64,000 nucleotides of DNA, from positions 77,539,474 through 77,603,473 of the forward strand of contig CM035416.1 of assembly GCA_020310875.1 (NCBI GenBank), given 5' to 3'. How positions within the stretch are numbered: the first letter of the stretch is position 1; each line of letters begins with the position of its first letter. The notes below the pieces were generated by a model. The model was not told the DNA's origin. It worked only from the letters and a program-made list of their open reading frames with translations, and ran no database searches. The position numbers and the translations under genes were made by a program. This stretch comes from Ceratopteris richardii (lineage: Eukaryota > Streptophyta > Polypodiopsida > Polypodiales > Pteridaceae). Positions 35,089-46,359 of the stretch are shown here, piece after piece.

Positions 35089-36055
35089 GTAAAAGTCAAT
35101 TACCTTTTAAGCTTGTAAAAAGTGCACATGACAATTGCACTAACCCCACGAGGAGTTAGGAGGAATCAAATCTCGAGTTACTTGGTAGATGATTGATGAG
35201 AGAATAAATCCCATAGTTTAGGACTCACTTTATGGTGACAATTTGAATTTGAATTCAAAGTTTGTCTCAAACTTCAACTATAAAAGAGGAAAAAAAGGTT
35301 CGCGTGAGAGTGCCCGATTAGAGAGATCAATTGAGAGGGACTTATGTGATTACTGTGCTCAATCTTTAGCCACTTCACTACCCTCACATTGTGCAATTGA
35401 ATATTGCCAATGTCATTGTACTATTATGTGATTTAATACATACACATTAATCATATCTCTACTTCACTTCTCTCCTATCGTCATCTCAGAACACTAAACT
35501 TCTCAGAGCTTTTTCCCAGTGCATGGTTCATCATTTGATGTCATTTAGAGTACTATAAATTTATTATAGTGTCTAGTCCATAGCTGCAAAGTTTCATTCT
35601 TATTGCTCTCTTCAATAGTGAGATATCTTCATATCTTTACTCTCTGGTCTGCACACTGAAGCACCCTGAAAATGTCGGGCAAGTCCTCTAACTTGCTAAG
35701 AATCATTCTCAGTGAGTAGTCCATCTTTTTTATTGAAATAACTCGTGATTGGTAGCTATCTAAGTTAATTAGATACCAGCAAAAGGAATTTGTCTAATTT
35801 CTAGGAGGTTGAGAGCATTGTTCATTCTATTGAACATGTGTAGAGACTAAAATAGCAAGTCTATGATCTTGGTTCAACTTTCTACTCATCTATTTTGATC
35901 CATTGATTGGAGGATCATGTTCCAAAGCACATAGGTAATTATTTGTGATCATTAGGAAGTTCACTACACTCTCCACCACTTGTTCTTGGCTAGTATGAAG
36001 CAACGTTTTGCAGCACCACTTCATGTCTAGAATTTATCCACCATCTCTCCAATAG
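35089..36055 (+). repeat. Probable 5' LTR of copia element with gag at 36082
   Basis: The right limit is set by the primer binding site at 36056. A TATA-like ACTATAAAAGAGG lies at about 35277-35290. The left limit (TGTAAAAGTC at 35089) is a guess, made because the unknown repeat's ORF stops just before it. No second LTR copy was found in the window, so the boundaries are unproven. Confidence 0.4.
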
Positions 36056-36066
36056 TGGTATCAGAG
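36056..36066 (+). promoter_or_regulatory. Copia primer binding site (initiator-Met tRNA type)
   Basis: TGGTATCAGAG is the classic plant copia primer binding site complementary to the 3' end of initiator methionine tRNA. It stands 26 bases before the gag start codon. Confidence 0.9.
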
Positions 36067-36081
36067 TAACATCAAAGCAAG

Positions 36082-38010
36082 ATGGGGGATGTATTTCCAT
36101 CATTCATTGACAAATTGAACTGAAGCAAATATTCAACATGGTCATTAAGGATGCAAGCCGACCTCCAAGGAAGAAGCTTATATGGATATATATCAGTAGA
36201 TGAAGAAATGCCAACATTCAGGAGCAAACATCAACCTACAAGGGAACAACAAGAAGTCTAACTACATGGTGTGCAAAGGATGCTCTTGCCAGGTCTTTTA
36301 TACTTAAATCAATATCTGATTTCTTATTACCTCATATTAGGAATTGCAAGACCTCCCAAGAGACGTGGGAAGTACTTTCTTCATACATCTTATCAAATAC
36401 AAGGGCTAGCAAGAACCAGCTATGGATGGAGTTTACAACCCTGAAAAAGCAACCAAAGCAAAGTGTAGCTGACTATGTAACCAAGATGAAGGATGTGGCT
36501 AACCAGCTTGCAAGCATTGGAGAAGAGATAAAAGAGGAGCGGATAGTAAGGAAGATCATAAATGGCATCAAAGGTGATGATAAGTGGGAGTCTTTCACCA
36601 TAGCAATGGACTTTTATATGGATATGCAAATACGTGACCTCAACACATTGATGGGGCAACTCTTCACACATGAGACAAAGCTCAACAAGAATGGAGACAA
36701 TTCTAGAGGTAACCAATCTTTTGCCCTTTATATAGATACAAATAAAAGTAAGGATAAAGGTAAAGGCAAAAAGAATGAAGAAGAGGCTAGTACCTCTCAA
36801 GTGAATTTCACTGGTAGAGGAAGAGGTACTAGAGGAAGGGGCAGAGGAGGAAAACAAGGCAGGGGGAGACCTTACAACACTTCACCTTGCAATATATGTG
36901 GCTTAACCAATCACACCACAGAAGAATGCTTCAAGAACACAAGGAATCAGAGAGGAAGAGGCTTCCATAGAGGAGGCTATGGACAATCCAGAGGCAGGTT
37001 CAACAATGGAGAAAGCAATTATCATCACAACTACAATCAAGGCTACAACAACAACTACCAAGGAGGCTTTAGAGGTAGAAGAGATTATAACAACTACACA
37101 GAAGACCAAGAGGATTCTCTACTAATCATGAACATGACATCCAAGCAAGGTAAAGATGATGAGCATCTTTTCTATATTAAGTCTAGTTGTTCCAATCATG
37201 TGGTTGGAAATGTAGCATTGCTATCTGATCTTGAAGAACCGAAAGGGAAGCATGAAGTGCAGACAGGTGATGACACTAGACACTATGTTAAGAAAATTGG
37301 AAATGTAAAGGCTTCTGATAGTAACATAACCTTTTGAGTAAGGTTTTATACTTAACAACTATAACAAAAAACTTAATCATTGTTGGGCAGATTGTTGAGA
37401 AAGGCTTACAGGTCAAATTCACAAGGCATGGAGCATATGTGGAAGATCCTCAACAAGGCTTCAAGAGGATTGCAAAAGGTAAGAAATCTGGTAGACTCTT
37501 TACATTTGAAGTTGAAGATACCAGAAACATTGCACTCTTCAATTGCAAGGATCAAACCTTATCTGAGCTAGAGATATGGCATAAAAGGCTAGGTTATATA
37601 GGTGAAAGAACATTAAAGCAAATATGCAGGGATCAAAGTATGCTTGGCCTTCCAAATTTGTCCAAGTGACACATGATTTACAAATGTGGAGCATGCCAAT
37701 TTGGAAAATCTCACAGGCAACCATTCAACAAAAAGGAGTACATGTATGAAGACTACTTGGAGCTTGTGCACACTGATGTGTGGGGTCCTAGCAGAGAGCC
37801 ATCAACCTCAGGATCAAGGTACTATGTTTCATTGATAGATGATTATAGTAGATGTACAATTCTTTACTTCATGAAGCACAAAGATGAAGTATTTACTTGT
37901 TTCAAAAAGTATTTGGCATTGGTTGAGAACCAAATAGGTAGAAGCTTCAAGAGGATTGGATCTGATGGAGGTGATGAGTATTTCTCATCCACCAAGTGGT
38001 ATTCTTCATT
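36082..38010 (+). pseudogene. Ty1/copia gag-protease-integrase, truncated
   Basis: Gag starts at 36082 (MGDVFPSFIDKLN) with an early stop and frameshift. It then runs open from 36426 with SVADYVTKMKDVANQL, WESFTIAMDFYMDMQ, an Arg/Gly-rich stretch and one zinc knuckle CNICGLTNHTTEEC. The protease site reads FYIKSSCSNHVVGN, where the catalytic D-S/T-G of the family is missing. GAG-pre-integrase (IWHKRLGYIGERTL) and the integrase start (LVHTDVWGP, SLIDDYSR, GSDGGDEYFSS) follow, with a stop at about 37668. After STKW at about 38000 the frame loses similarity. Reverse transcriptase and the 3' LTR are missing. A second gag copy of the same family is at 39776-40240. Confidence 0.85.
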
Positions 38011-38059
38011 TCCAATCCCTAGGTTTAGATACAGTTGTCTTGGCATATTGACCAGTCTT

Positions 38060-39775
38060 TTGATGTTCTTTGTGTTGTAATTGGCTAAAGGAATTGGTTC
38101 TTTGCCCTTGAGATATCTCTTATTTGATTCTCAAATCCATTTTGTCCATTTTCTTATTCTCTTTAAAGCCTCTTTTCTAGATTCTTTTGTAATTCTCTCT
38201 TCCTCTTTCTTATGGTTTTGTGCTCTAAGAGTCTAGTTAACATCTACTCTATGATAGGTTTAGTATATCTCTTTACTCAACATTTGCATATGTAATTTAG
38301 GAGAATATCTCCATCAAGTGTTGCTAGGCTAATAGATCCTCCTAAAGAAATTCTATTGATGATCAAAGGACCATAACCTCTTTAACAAAGTTTCTTTCCA
38401 TGTTGCTTCAAAGTGTATACCAATACTACATCCCCAACATGAAAATGTGGTCATCATAATCTGTTTTCTGTCTTCTCTTGGTAGCATAGATTTCTGCTAC
38501 TACTTGTAACCTAGTTTCATGTAACTTCTCTATTTGATCCAACTACTTGGACAATTCATGTCCTATCTACTCGTACTTCTTTGCTACTCAAAGAGTAGGG
38601 ATTAAGAAGTCGACAGGAAGAATTCTATTTATGTCCATACACTAGGTTGAATAATGTAGTTCCAATAGCATTCTTGTATGCCATTGTAAAAGCCCAAATT
38701 GCATGGTGCAATTGTTTATCCCAATCCGATCTACCACTATTGACTATCTTAATCAAGATAGTGCATAATACCCTATTTGAACTCTCTGCTTTCCCATTGG
38801 CTTGTGGATGATAGGATGCAGACTCTTTATGAATCACCAAGAACTTTTTCATGATGGATTCAATGACTTCATTAATGAATTATGTACCTCTATCACTAAC
38901 TATCTCAATAGGTAGTCCAAATCTAGTAAAGATGTGTTCAAATAGGAATATTGTGGTAGTTTGAGTGTCACTCTTATTTGTGGACTTTGCTTCTACCCAA
39001 TTATTCAAGTACTTAGTAGCCACTATGATATATTCAGCATGATATCCTCTTGCTCAGGGACTAATTCATCCACTAAGATCTATCCCCAATCTTGAGAAAG
39101 TTTTTGCACATAACATCGATCTTAATGGCACATCATCTCTCTTGATTGGGTAGTTAGTTCACTAGGGAAGTACCATTTCTTCACTAATGAATTTGAGAAG
39201 TTACAGTATGTGAAAGCGCTTTGGCTAGCGTGGCAGAAAACCCCTAAGTTTTTCATTCTTGTTTGGTACTACCATTAATGGAGAAACCCATTCTATATGC
39301 TCAATCTCGTATATAAATCCTACTATAAGTAATTTGTCTATTTCTTCCTTTATCTTTGTTGAGTAGACATCATTATATGTGTATGGTCTTTGTTTTGAAG
39401 GCTTTGCCTCAGAATTCATAGGAATCTAGTGCGAAAAAATCTTCGAGTTTACTACTTTTAAATCCTTATACGTCCATGGAAAGACATTTTTCCCAATGAA
39501 AGTGCATCTGTCTTCATCGTTCTCTCGAGTCATTATTATTTTATTTGTTTCCTCCTTGTTGTCATATGCTACTCCTTTTGTGCCTCTGTTTTAGGCATTT
39601 CAATAGCATTTTTTTCCCCTTCTACTTACATCTCTTAAGTGTTCAGGGACCTCAAAATATTCCCTTTGTTGGTCTTCTTCTTTGGTATCTTCATTCTCCT
39701 TATTATGTTTCTCTAGGTATTCTTCTATTGAGAAGATATTAGAATATTTTTTTGTGTTTTTACTTCAATTTCCTT
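38060..39775 (-). pseudogene. Ty3/gypsy fragment (RT start fused to integrase)
   Basis: The minus strand reads, from the right, KNVFPWTYKDLK and QRPYTYNDVYSTKIKEEIDK...EWVSPLMVVPNKN (39500-39225), the beginning of reverse transcriptase. The frame then jumps to integrase at about 39080 (YIIVATKYLNNWVEAKS, RFGLPIEIVSD), then SYHPQANGKAESSNRVL and LHHAIWAFTMAYKN (38852-38625). The C-terminal part follows (LDQIEKLHETRLQVVAEIYATKRR) to about 38280. The rest of RT and RNase H is deleted, roughly at 39100-39220. It lies head-on against the copia gene at 38010. Confidence 0.8.
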
Positions 39776-40240
39776 CTCTTCTATTGGTGAAGAGCAAATT
39801 GTGAGGCAAGTCATCAATGGAATCAAAGTTGATGACAAATGGGAAGCTTTCACACAGCCATGGACCTCTACATGGACATGTAAGTGCCTTACATCAACAC
39901 ACTCATGGGGCAATTGTTCACACATGAAGCAAAGCTAGTGAAGAATGGTGAAAATAAAAAAGGTAATCAATTCGTTGCTCTCTATACAGATAAGAATAAA
40001 AGCGAGGATAACAAAGGCAAAGGTAAAAAAATATAATGATGAAGGAATTACCTCCCAAGCCAACTTTGTAGGTAGAGGTAGAGGCTCAAGAGGAAGAGGC
40101 CAGAGGATATAGACAAGGTAGGGGGGAGAGCTCAAAGCTCATCACCATATGCTATATGTGGTCTAACCAATCACATTGAAGAGAATTGTTTCAGGAACCC
40201 AAGGAATCAAAGATGAAGAGGATGCAACAGAGGAAGCTTG
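39776..40240 (+). pseudogene. Second copia gag fragment
   Basis: The sequence from GGTGAAGAGCAAATTGTGAGG matches the gag segment at 36520-36960 base by base with indels (ESKLMTNGKLSHSH frame-shifted from DDKWESFTIA; then a zinc-knuckle-like C-x2-C region near 40150). It may be the other end of the same element as 36082-38010, separated by the gypsy fragment, or an independent copy. Confidence 0.7.
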
Positions 40241-40304
40241 GTCCATCGATCTTTATAACTATTGGATGATGTTTTACTTCACTCCAAAAAATAATCATAC
40301 TTCA

Positions 40305-40600
40305 ACTACCTCGATTACTAAATTAGTCCCTTTTCCAATCTCTTGAGACTCCTATATGCTAGAATATCATATAGTATTCATCTTTAGATTTATGAGGTTG
40401 AGTCAACTTGTTGTATTATCAACAAGGTGTTTTAGGGTTACATAAGTCTAACTTCAGCTATTTGGATTACTAATTCAATCCTTTTCACACTCTCTTGAAA
40501 CTTCTTTATACTAAAATGCATAAATTTGAGCCAATTTATTGATTCACTCGATTGTACTATCAACTAAGTGCTTTATCCTAGATTGAGTGAATCAAACTTA
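40305..40600. repeat. Imperfect ~150-bp tandem duplication
   Basis: Two similar blocks, about 40305-40440 and 40445-40600, share TTCA(A/G)CTA, GATTACTAA(A)TT, AATC(T/C), CTCTTGA and AACTT segments in order. No coding sense seen. Confidence 0.5.
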
Positions 40601-40729
40601 CCTTGCTTAAAAGGATCTTTCCAAGTTCTTTCTCTTTAGAAATTCGTGTAGCATTTCTAATAAAGAACCACAAAATCTTTACTTGGAAGTCTCATGACTT
40701 AAATGAGATTGTACTAGTATTACTAAAAA

Positions 40730-40822
40730 CCTATACAAAAACAAGTGAATCATCTACATCAAAGATGAAACGATCTGCATCATCACATGAAACCTGTAAA
40801 GGCTGAGACATTGCCTCATTAG
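40730..40822 (-). pseudogene. Left part of the copia copy that hosts the nested element
   Basis: TGCATCATCACATGAAACCTGTAAAGG-type sequence matches 42870-42930 inside the nested element. It continues across the insertion at 45935 with the same alignment, so the target was a copy of the same family. The left limit is approximate. Confidence 0.7.
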
Positions 40823-41051
40823 TGTTGGAGTTAGACATCTACGGAAGCACGCGAACAACACAAGGAAGAAGAAGAAGTTTGGAGCACAATGAACAATACT
40901 AAATGTGGTACCACTAGAATGTACAAAGATAAGCGACCCATTAGGGCAATAGGCGTATATACAAGCCGAGGAAAAAAACCTCCTAAAGAGGTAAAAAGGT
41001 GCCCCGTGGTCCTAGTGTGTTCACACACATCACTACTGAAATATATCCCAA
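40823..41051 (-). repeat. 3' LTR of the nested copia element
   Basis: Begins TGTTGGAGTTAGAC on the plus strand and ends at the purine tract. It matches 45708-45934 and, in opposite orientation, 53354-53583. Confidence 0.9.
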
Positions 41052-41203
41052 ATCCCCCTTGGGAGTGATGCAGTGAACAAGGAGTTGGCACTCATGTATA
41101 AGGAAGTGCCAAGCTATGTGGAATCAATCCACAAAAGGAATTAAGCCTAAAGCTTTGCGAAAAGCTTCAAACTTCTCCCTAAGTAGAGCCTTCGTGAAAA
41201 GGT

Positions 41204-44070
41204 CTAGAATGTTCTCCTATGTGGGCACATATGCCAAGCTAATCTCTCCAACAGAGAACCTCTCCCTAACATAATGATAATGCACCTCAATTTGCTTAGT
41301 AGGAGCATGGAACACATGGTTCCTCGCAACTGCCAATGCACTCTGACTGTCAGTGAAGATGGTGGTGGCAGAAGAGTGACCAACACCCAAATCAACCATA
41401 AGATGTTTGAGCCACACACACTCAACGGTCGTTGTGAAAGCTGCCCTATACTCCGACCCACAATTGGAAGTGGCCAGAGTAGGCTGCTCTTGCTCAACCA
41501 AGATATACATGAGCTACCAAGCATGAAGCAAAAGCCACTAGTGGACACACGAGTGTCATAGCAACCAACCCAATCATTGTCAAAAAAAGCATGCAAATCT
41601 GATAGTAGTGATCCCCCTTTGGGATAAAACAATCCAAGTAGTCGGGTACCACTCAAGTAGTGAAAGATGCGCTTGACTGCCTACCAATGCTTGACACCTA
41701 AGCAATGCATAACCCTGCTCATCTATGAGACAGCAAACTGAGTATCTAGTCGAGTAATGCATAAGTAAATCAAGCATCCAATAGCCTGCTGATAGAGAAC
41801 AACATCAAATGCATCTCCAACATCATGAAGAATCAATCATAAACCTTTCTCCATAGCAGTGGCAATAGGCTTATAGTCTTCAAGGCCAAAATGCTAGCAT
41901 AATGTGTCAATATATTTCGTTTGACACAAAGCTATTCCACCATCAACTTGCATAAATTGAATGCCCAAATAATGATGCAAATTCCCCAAATCAGACATCT
42001 CAAATGAGGCATGCAAATCAGCCTTAAAATTAGAAATATGCTTCTCAATAGGACCAGTGAGCAGCATGTCATCAACATAGACAACAATGATCAGAAGCAC
42101 ATCATTAGCACGCTTAACATATAAGGTGCTTTCAATTGAACTGTTCTCAAAACCATGTGCAATCAGATAGGCATGTATCTTTTCATACCAAGCATGTGGT
42201 GCTTGCTTTAAACCATATAATGCCTTCTTTAACCTGCACACCTGGTTCTCATGCCCTTTCTGCACAAAGCCATGGGGCTGAAAAACATACACTTCTTCAT
42301 GCAAGTCACCATTCAAAAATGCAGTTTTAATGTCCAACTGATGTACATTCCAGCCATGATGGGCTACAAGTGCACATATGCTACAAACAGTAGTCATACG
42401 GCATGTAGGTGCAAAGGTCTCATCAAAATCAATGCCTCTTTCCTGCGCATACTCCTTTGCAACAAGCCTAGCTTTATACCTGTCAACTGTTCCATCAGGC
42501 TTACACTTCAGCTTTTAAACGCACTTAGTGCCAATGGTGTTCTTGTCAGGAAGCAAGTCACATAAAGACCAAGTACCATTCTTCATTATAGCATCATATT
42601 CAAATTGCATAGTAGCCATCCAATTTTTTGAATTTTGTGCTTCATCAAATGAAACAGGTTCATTCTCATCAGAGAGACTAGACGTAGCCATAGCATAGCA
42701 ATTTGATGTAAAGGGGGCACTATGAGAGCCTAAACGAGTACAATATGACACAAGTGCATATAATTTTCTATCGCGCAAAGTCTACATCAGCCATTTTGGC
42801 ATAGTTTTTGCTTCCTCAATATCAGCTCTCTCATCAACAAGTGCATCATGTAAATCTGTATCAGAAATGGAGTGGTCTGCATCATTACATGAAACATGTA
42901 AAGGCTGAGAAGTCACCTCACTAGGACCAGCACTAGATTATCCACATGTAAAAAGAGGGAGTAAAGTATCATACATGTCTTTGAAGTTAATAGATGTCTC
43001 CCTTGTACATGAAAGTAAGGGCTGAATAGCATCTTCCACAAAAACAACATCATAACTAATTAGAATGTGTTTAGTCTTTGGATGATACAAACAATAGCCT
43101 TTGCTTTCAGAACTATACCCAACAAAAATACATTTTACTGCTTTATCATCCAATTTTCTGCGATGTTGCTCAGGCACTAATGCATATGCCAAACAACCAA
43201 AAACATGTAGATGAGCAACAGATGGCTTGCAACCATGCCAAACCTCATATAGAGTGATAGACTACAACGCTTTACTAGGACACTTGTTTAGTACATATGA
43301 TGCACACATAACAGCCTCAAGCCAGAAACTATGTGGTAAGGCCTAGCTCTTGACCATACACCTTGTCATCTCCATGACTGACTTGTTCTTCCGTTTAGCA
43401 ACTCCATTTTGTTGAGGTGTATACGACATTGTACACTGATGTTTTATCCCACGTTCAGGCATAAATGCATTAAAGTCAGAAGACATATATTCCCCCCCTC
43501 GATCAGAATGAAGGGTGCCCATTTTCCATGTTGACAGATTTTCAACCAAAACCAAAAACTGTTTGAAGCACATAAACACTTCAGACTTTGCTTTCAATGG
43601 ATAAACCCATGCATGCGTGGAAAATTCATCAATGAAAGTCACAAAGTAAAGATAATTTCCAAAAGAGGGTGTCTGCATAGGACGATAGGCATCACTATGA
43701 ACAAGTTGCAATTTTTGAATAGCTCGAACTGAACCATCTTTTGGAAAGGAGGAACACTGCATTTTGCCCAAAATACAGCCTTCGCATACATGTTACCAGG
43801 TGCCTCAAGTTTGGGCAAAGAGGATACCATTTCAAATTTTTGCAGGCATAGCAAACTACCAAAATTCAAATGACCAAAGCGTGCATGCCAAATCTTTGCA
43901 TCTGACATAGCCTAAGAATCATGTAGTGCACATGCTGAATCATTCACAGATCTTTCATAGTCTATGAGCTTATAGAGCCCACAACATAAAATTCCAGAAA
44001 CAATAATCACACCACCATTTGAGAGATCATGAACTGTACATCTGCCATCAATAAATTTCACAACCAAGCC
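41204..44070 (-). pseudogene. Copia pol of the nested element (integrase, RT, RNase H)
   Basis: On the minus strand: GAG-pre-integrase AKIWHARFGHLNFGSLLCL (about 43908-43850). Integrase at 43771-43343 has LVHSDAYRPMQTPSFGNYLYFVTFIDEFST, SDRGGEYMSS and QQNGVAKRKNKSVMEMTRCM, so the D, D and E positions are recognisable. The integrase end follows (DDKAVKCIFVGYSSESKGY). RT at 42778-41894 has FLNGDLHEEVYVFQP, ALYGLKQAPHAWYEKI and YVDDMLLTG with the catalytic YVDD intact. RNase H at 41656-41204 has DTRVSTSGFCFMLGSS, TDSQSALAVARN and HYHYVRERFSVGE. Stops or frameshifts separate the blocks (for example at 42516, 43192 and 41894). Confidence 0.88.
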
Positions 44071-44094
44071 AATCTTGGCTAATGCAAAAACTCA

Positions 44095-45370
44095 TAACAA
44101 ATTTTTCTTGATCCTTGGCACAAATAAAGCATCTAGAAAAGTGAAATAACTACCATCAACAGTAGTCAAAATGAGCTTACCAACTCCCATGATAGGAGAA
44201 GAGGAGTTGTTGGTGCATGTGACAGTATTCCCTATAGGGGCAGGCTCGAGTGAAGTGAAGAAATTGTGCTATGAGGTAATATGTTTAGTTGCGCACTATT
44301 AAATACCAAACATCTGAGTCTATTGCAAACATACACTGCTCATGAGAAGATGGGTCAAAACTACAAACAGTAGTAAACACCCATTCTTCATTCTACATAA
44401 GATTGGTATTCTCTGTTTTCGGTGTAGAGGCCTCTACAACAACCATTCCAACCCCCTTCTTTGTTGCCTCTTTAGCAGCCAGTCTTGGATAGCTCTTAAT
44501 ACATGATCACTTGTTTTATAGTATTTGCAAAACAATTTCTACTTTTCTTATTTCTTCTCATCTTTGTCTTCCTTCTTTGAATGTGTAGAATTTGTAGATT
44601 TTTGTTTACTAGTAGAAGAGCTCCATTTACCTTTGCCCTTCTGACTAGCCAAAAAAGCTTGATCTGCAACACACATAATAGACTTGTTCTGCCTAGACTA
44701 ATCTTCCTGCAACAAAACAGAAACTAACTCCTCAAATGATAAGGCACTTGGAATGCCTTTCATCATCAAACGAAGAGTAGAAGCAAAACTCTGATATGAG
44801 TTGGGAAGACCATTTAGAACAGTCTGCACAAGTGAACTATCAGAAAGGACTTCATCAATAGAAATCAACAATTCCTTCAAATCCTTGAACTTTGTCAAAT
44901 TGTCAATAGAATCACCTTCATTAATATGCTCACTCTCCAACTATTTTTGGAGGTAAGCAACACGAGCCTCATTCCTAGCCTAATACAATCCCAAGCATCC
45001 TTAGCTATTATGCAATAGCAAATGTGAGGAATAATGGCATGCTTGATAGACAAAGCTATCAATGCATGTGCCTAGGCATCTTTGCCATCCCAATGAATTT
45101 GCTCTACGTTAGGTGCAACAGAAACAACAACACAAACAAGAATCTACAAAATATGACCATCATCGGCACCATCTACATCAGCTTCAGTACCTATATGTAT
45201 AATACATGTATTCACAGTGTAATAGGACATTTTTCAACACCCTACACAATATTCCATAGTCCTTTTGCGACCAATACATGTCGCATCATATAAGACCACA
45301 ATGGATAATTGGTACCATCCAACTTATCCTCAGCAACCAACATACGAAATACATCACTACTTTCAGCCAT
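44095..45370 (-). pseudogene. Copia gag and degraded protease of the nested element
   Basis: The gag start is at 45370 (MAESSDVFRMLVAEDKLDG, YPLWSYMMRHVLVAK), interrupted by a stop and rearranged sequence near 45000-45230. The segment 44940-44698 is open (HINEGDSIDNLTKFKDLKELL, SALSFEELVSVLLQED). Frames after it carry a Lys-rich stretch and a broken zinc-knuckle region at about 44490-44530. The protease region near 44300 keeps DPSHEQCMFAIDS but not a clean DSGAS motif. Copia relic 1 has the same gag. Confidence 0.75.
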
Positions 45371-45694
45371 GACCGCTAACTAAAATACCTTGATGCACAA
45401 AAATGATTGTATCTAAAAAAGTTGGACAAAACTACCCAAACGAGTTCTGCTAAACCTGTAGCAGACTTTGAGATGCTTATACTAGCAAACCGAAATTGGT
45501 ATATATCTTTGGCACAAAAAGACAAAATAGATATTGCGTTCGGAGGCCGAAACAAGCTCAAATCTCGATTTTGGCACCACACAGCAAAGTTGTTTTGAAC
45601 TCCTAATCACCCTAAGTATGCACACCAAAATTGGTGCGATTCTGAGATTGCAATCGGAGGAGTGTCACGATGCCCTAGATGAAGCGATGACCTA

Positions 45695-45705
45695 CTCTGA
45701 TACCA
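45695..45705 (-). promoter_or_regulatory. Primer binding site of the nested copia element
   Basis: CTCTGATACCA on the plus strand, which is TGGTATCAGAG on the element's strand, two bases inside the 5' LTR. It fits initiator-Met tRNA priming. Confidence 0.9.
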
Positions 45706-45707
45706 AT

Positions 45708-45934
45708 TATTGGAGTTTGATGTCTGGGAAAGCACACGAACATCACAAGGAAGAAGAAGAAGTAGCACAATGCACAATACTAAATGTATTACCACTAGAA
45801 TGTGCAAAGATAAGTGACCCGTTAGGGCAATAGACGTATATACAATCCGGGGGGAGAAAACCTCCTAAAGAGGGAAAAAAGTGTCCCGGTGGTCCTAGTG
45901 TGTTCAAACACATCACTACCAAATTATATCATCA
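45708..45934 (-). repeat. 5' LTR of the nested copia element
   Basis: Matches 40823-41051; followed directly by the target duplication ATTAG at 45935. Confidence 0.9.
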
Positions 45935-46356
45935 ATTAGGACCAAAATTAGACTATCCACCTATAAAAATAGGCAGCAAAGTATCATACATGTCTTTGGA
46001 GCTAATTGATGTCTCCTTAGTACATGAAAGTAATTGTTGAATAGCATCTTCCACGAAAACATCACAACTAACCAAAATGTGTTTAGTTTGTGGATGATAA
46101 AGATGATAGCCTTTGATTTTAAAATTGTACCCAACAAAAATACATTTCACTGCTTTATCGTCCAATTTCTTGTGTTGTTGTTTACGCACTAATGCATATG
46201 CCAGACAACCAAAAACATGCAGGCGAGCAACAGATGACTTGCGACCATGCCAAGCCTCATATATAGTGATAGATTGCACTACTTTAGTGGGACACCTGTT
46301 AAGTACATTGTTGCACACATGATAGCCTCAAGCCAGAAACTATGTGGTAAAGAACT
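45935..46356 (-). pseudogene. Right part of the hosting copia copy (integrase end)
   Basis: Minus strand reads MCNNVLNRCPTKVVQSITIYEAWHG, HVFGCLAYALVRKQQHKKLDDKAVKCIFVGYNFK and VEDAIQQLLSCTKETS, the same region as 42938-43310 of the nested element. It ends abruptly after the GCCTCAAGCCAGAAACTATGTGG segment at about 46356, where copy B of the unknown repeat begins. Confidence 0.85.
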
Positions 46357-46359
46357 AGC

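Larger units (their letters stand above)
40823..45934 (-). mobile_element. Ty1/copia element with two LTRs, nested in its own family
   Basis: LTRs of about 228 bp (40823-41051 and 45708-45934) flank a 4.7 kb internal region read on the minus strand. The target duplication is ATTAG (40818-40822 and 45935-45939). A primer binding site TGGTATCAGAG (minus, 45705-45695) lies just inside the 5' LTR and a purine tract AAGGGGGATT (minus, about 41060-41050) just inside the 3' LTR. The LTRs differ by about 10-15 percent by eye, so the insertion is old. The interior has all copia domains in order but many stops. The element is inserted in the integrase/RT hinge of a sister copy (40730-40822 plus 45935-46356). 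Confidence 0.93.

Noticed and set aside
34861..35431. A possible host gene between unknown repeat copy A and the copia LTR
   Set aside because: The minus-strand part belongs to the coiled-coil relic, and the plus-strand frame at 35243-35431 has no recognisable content.
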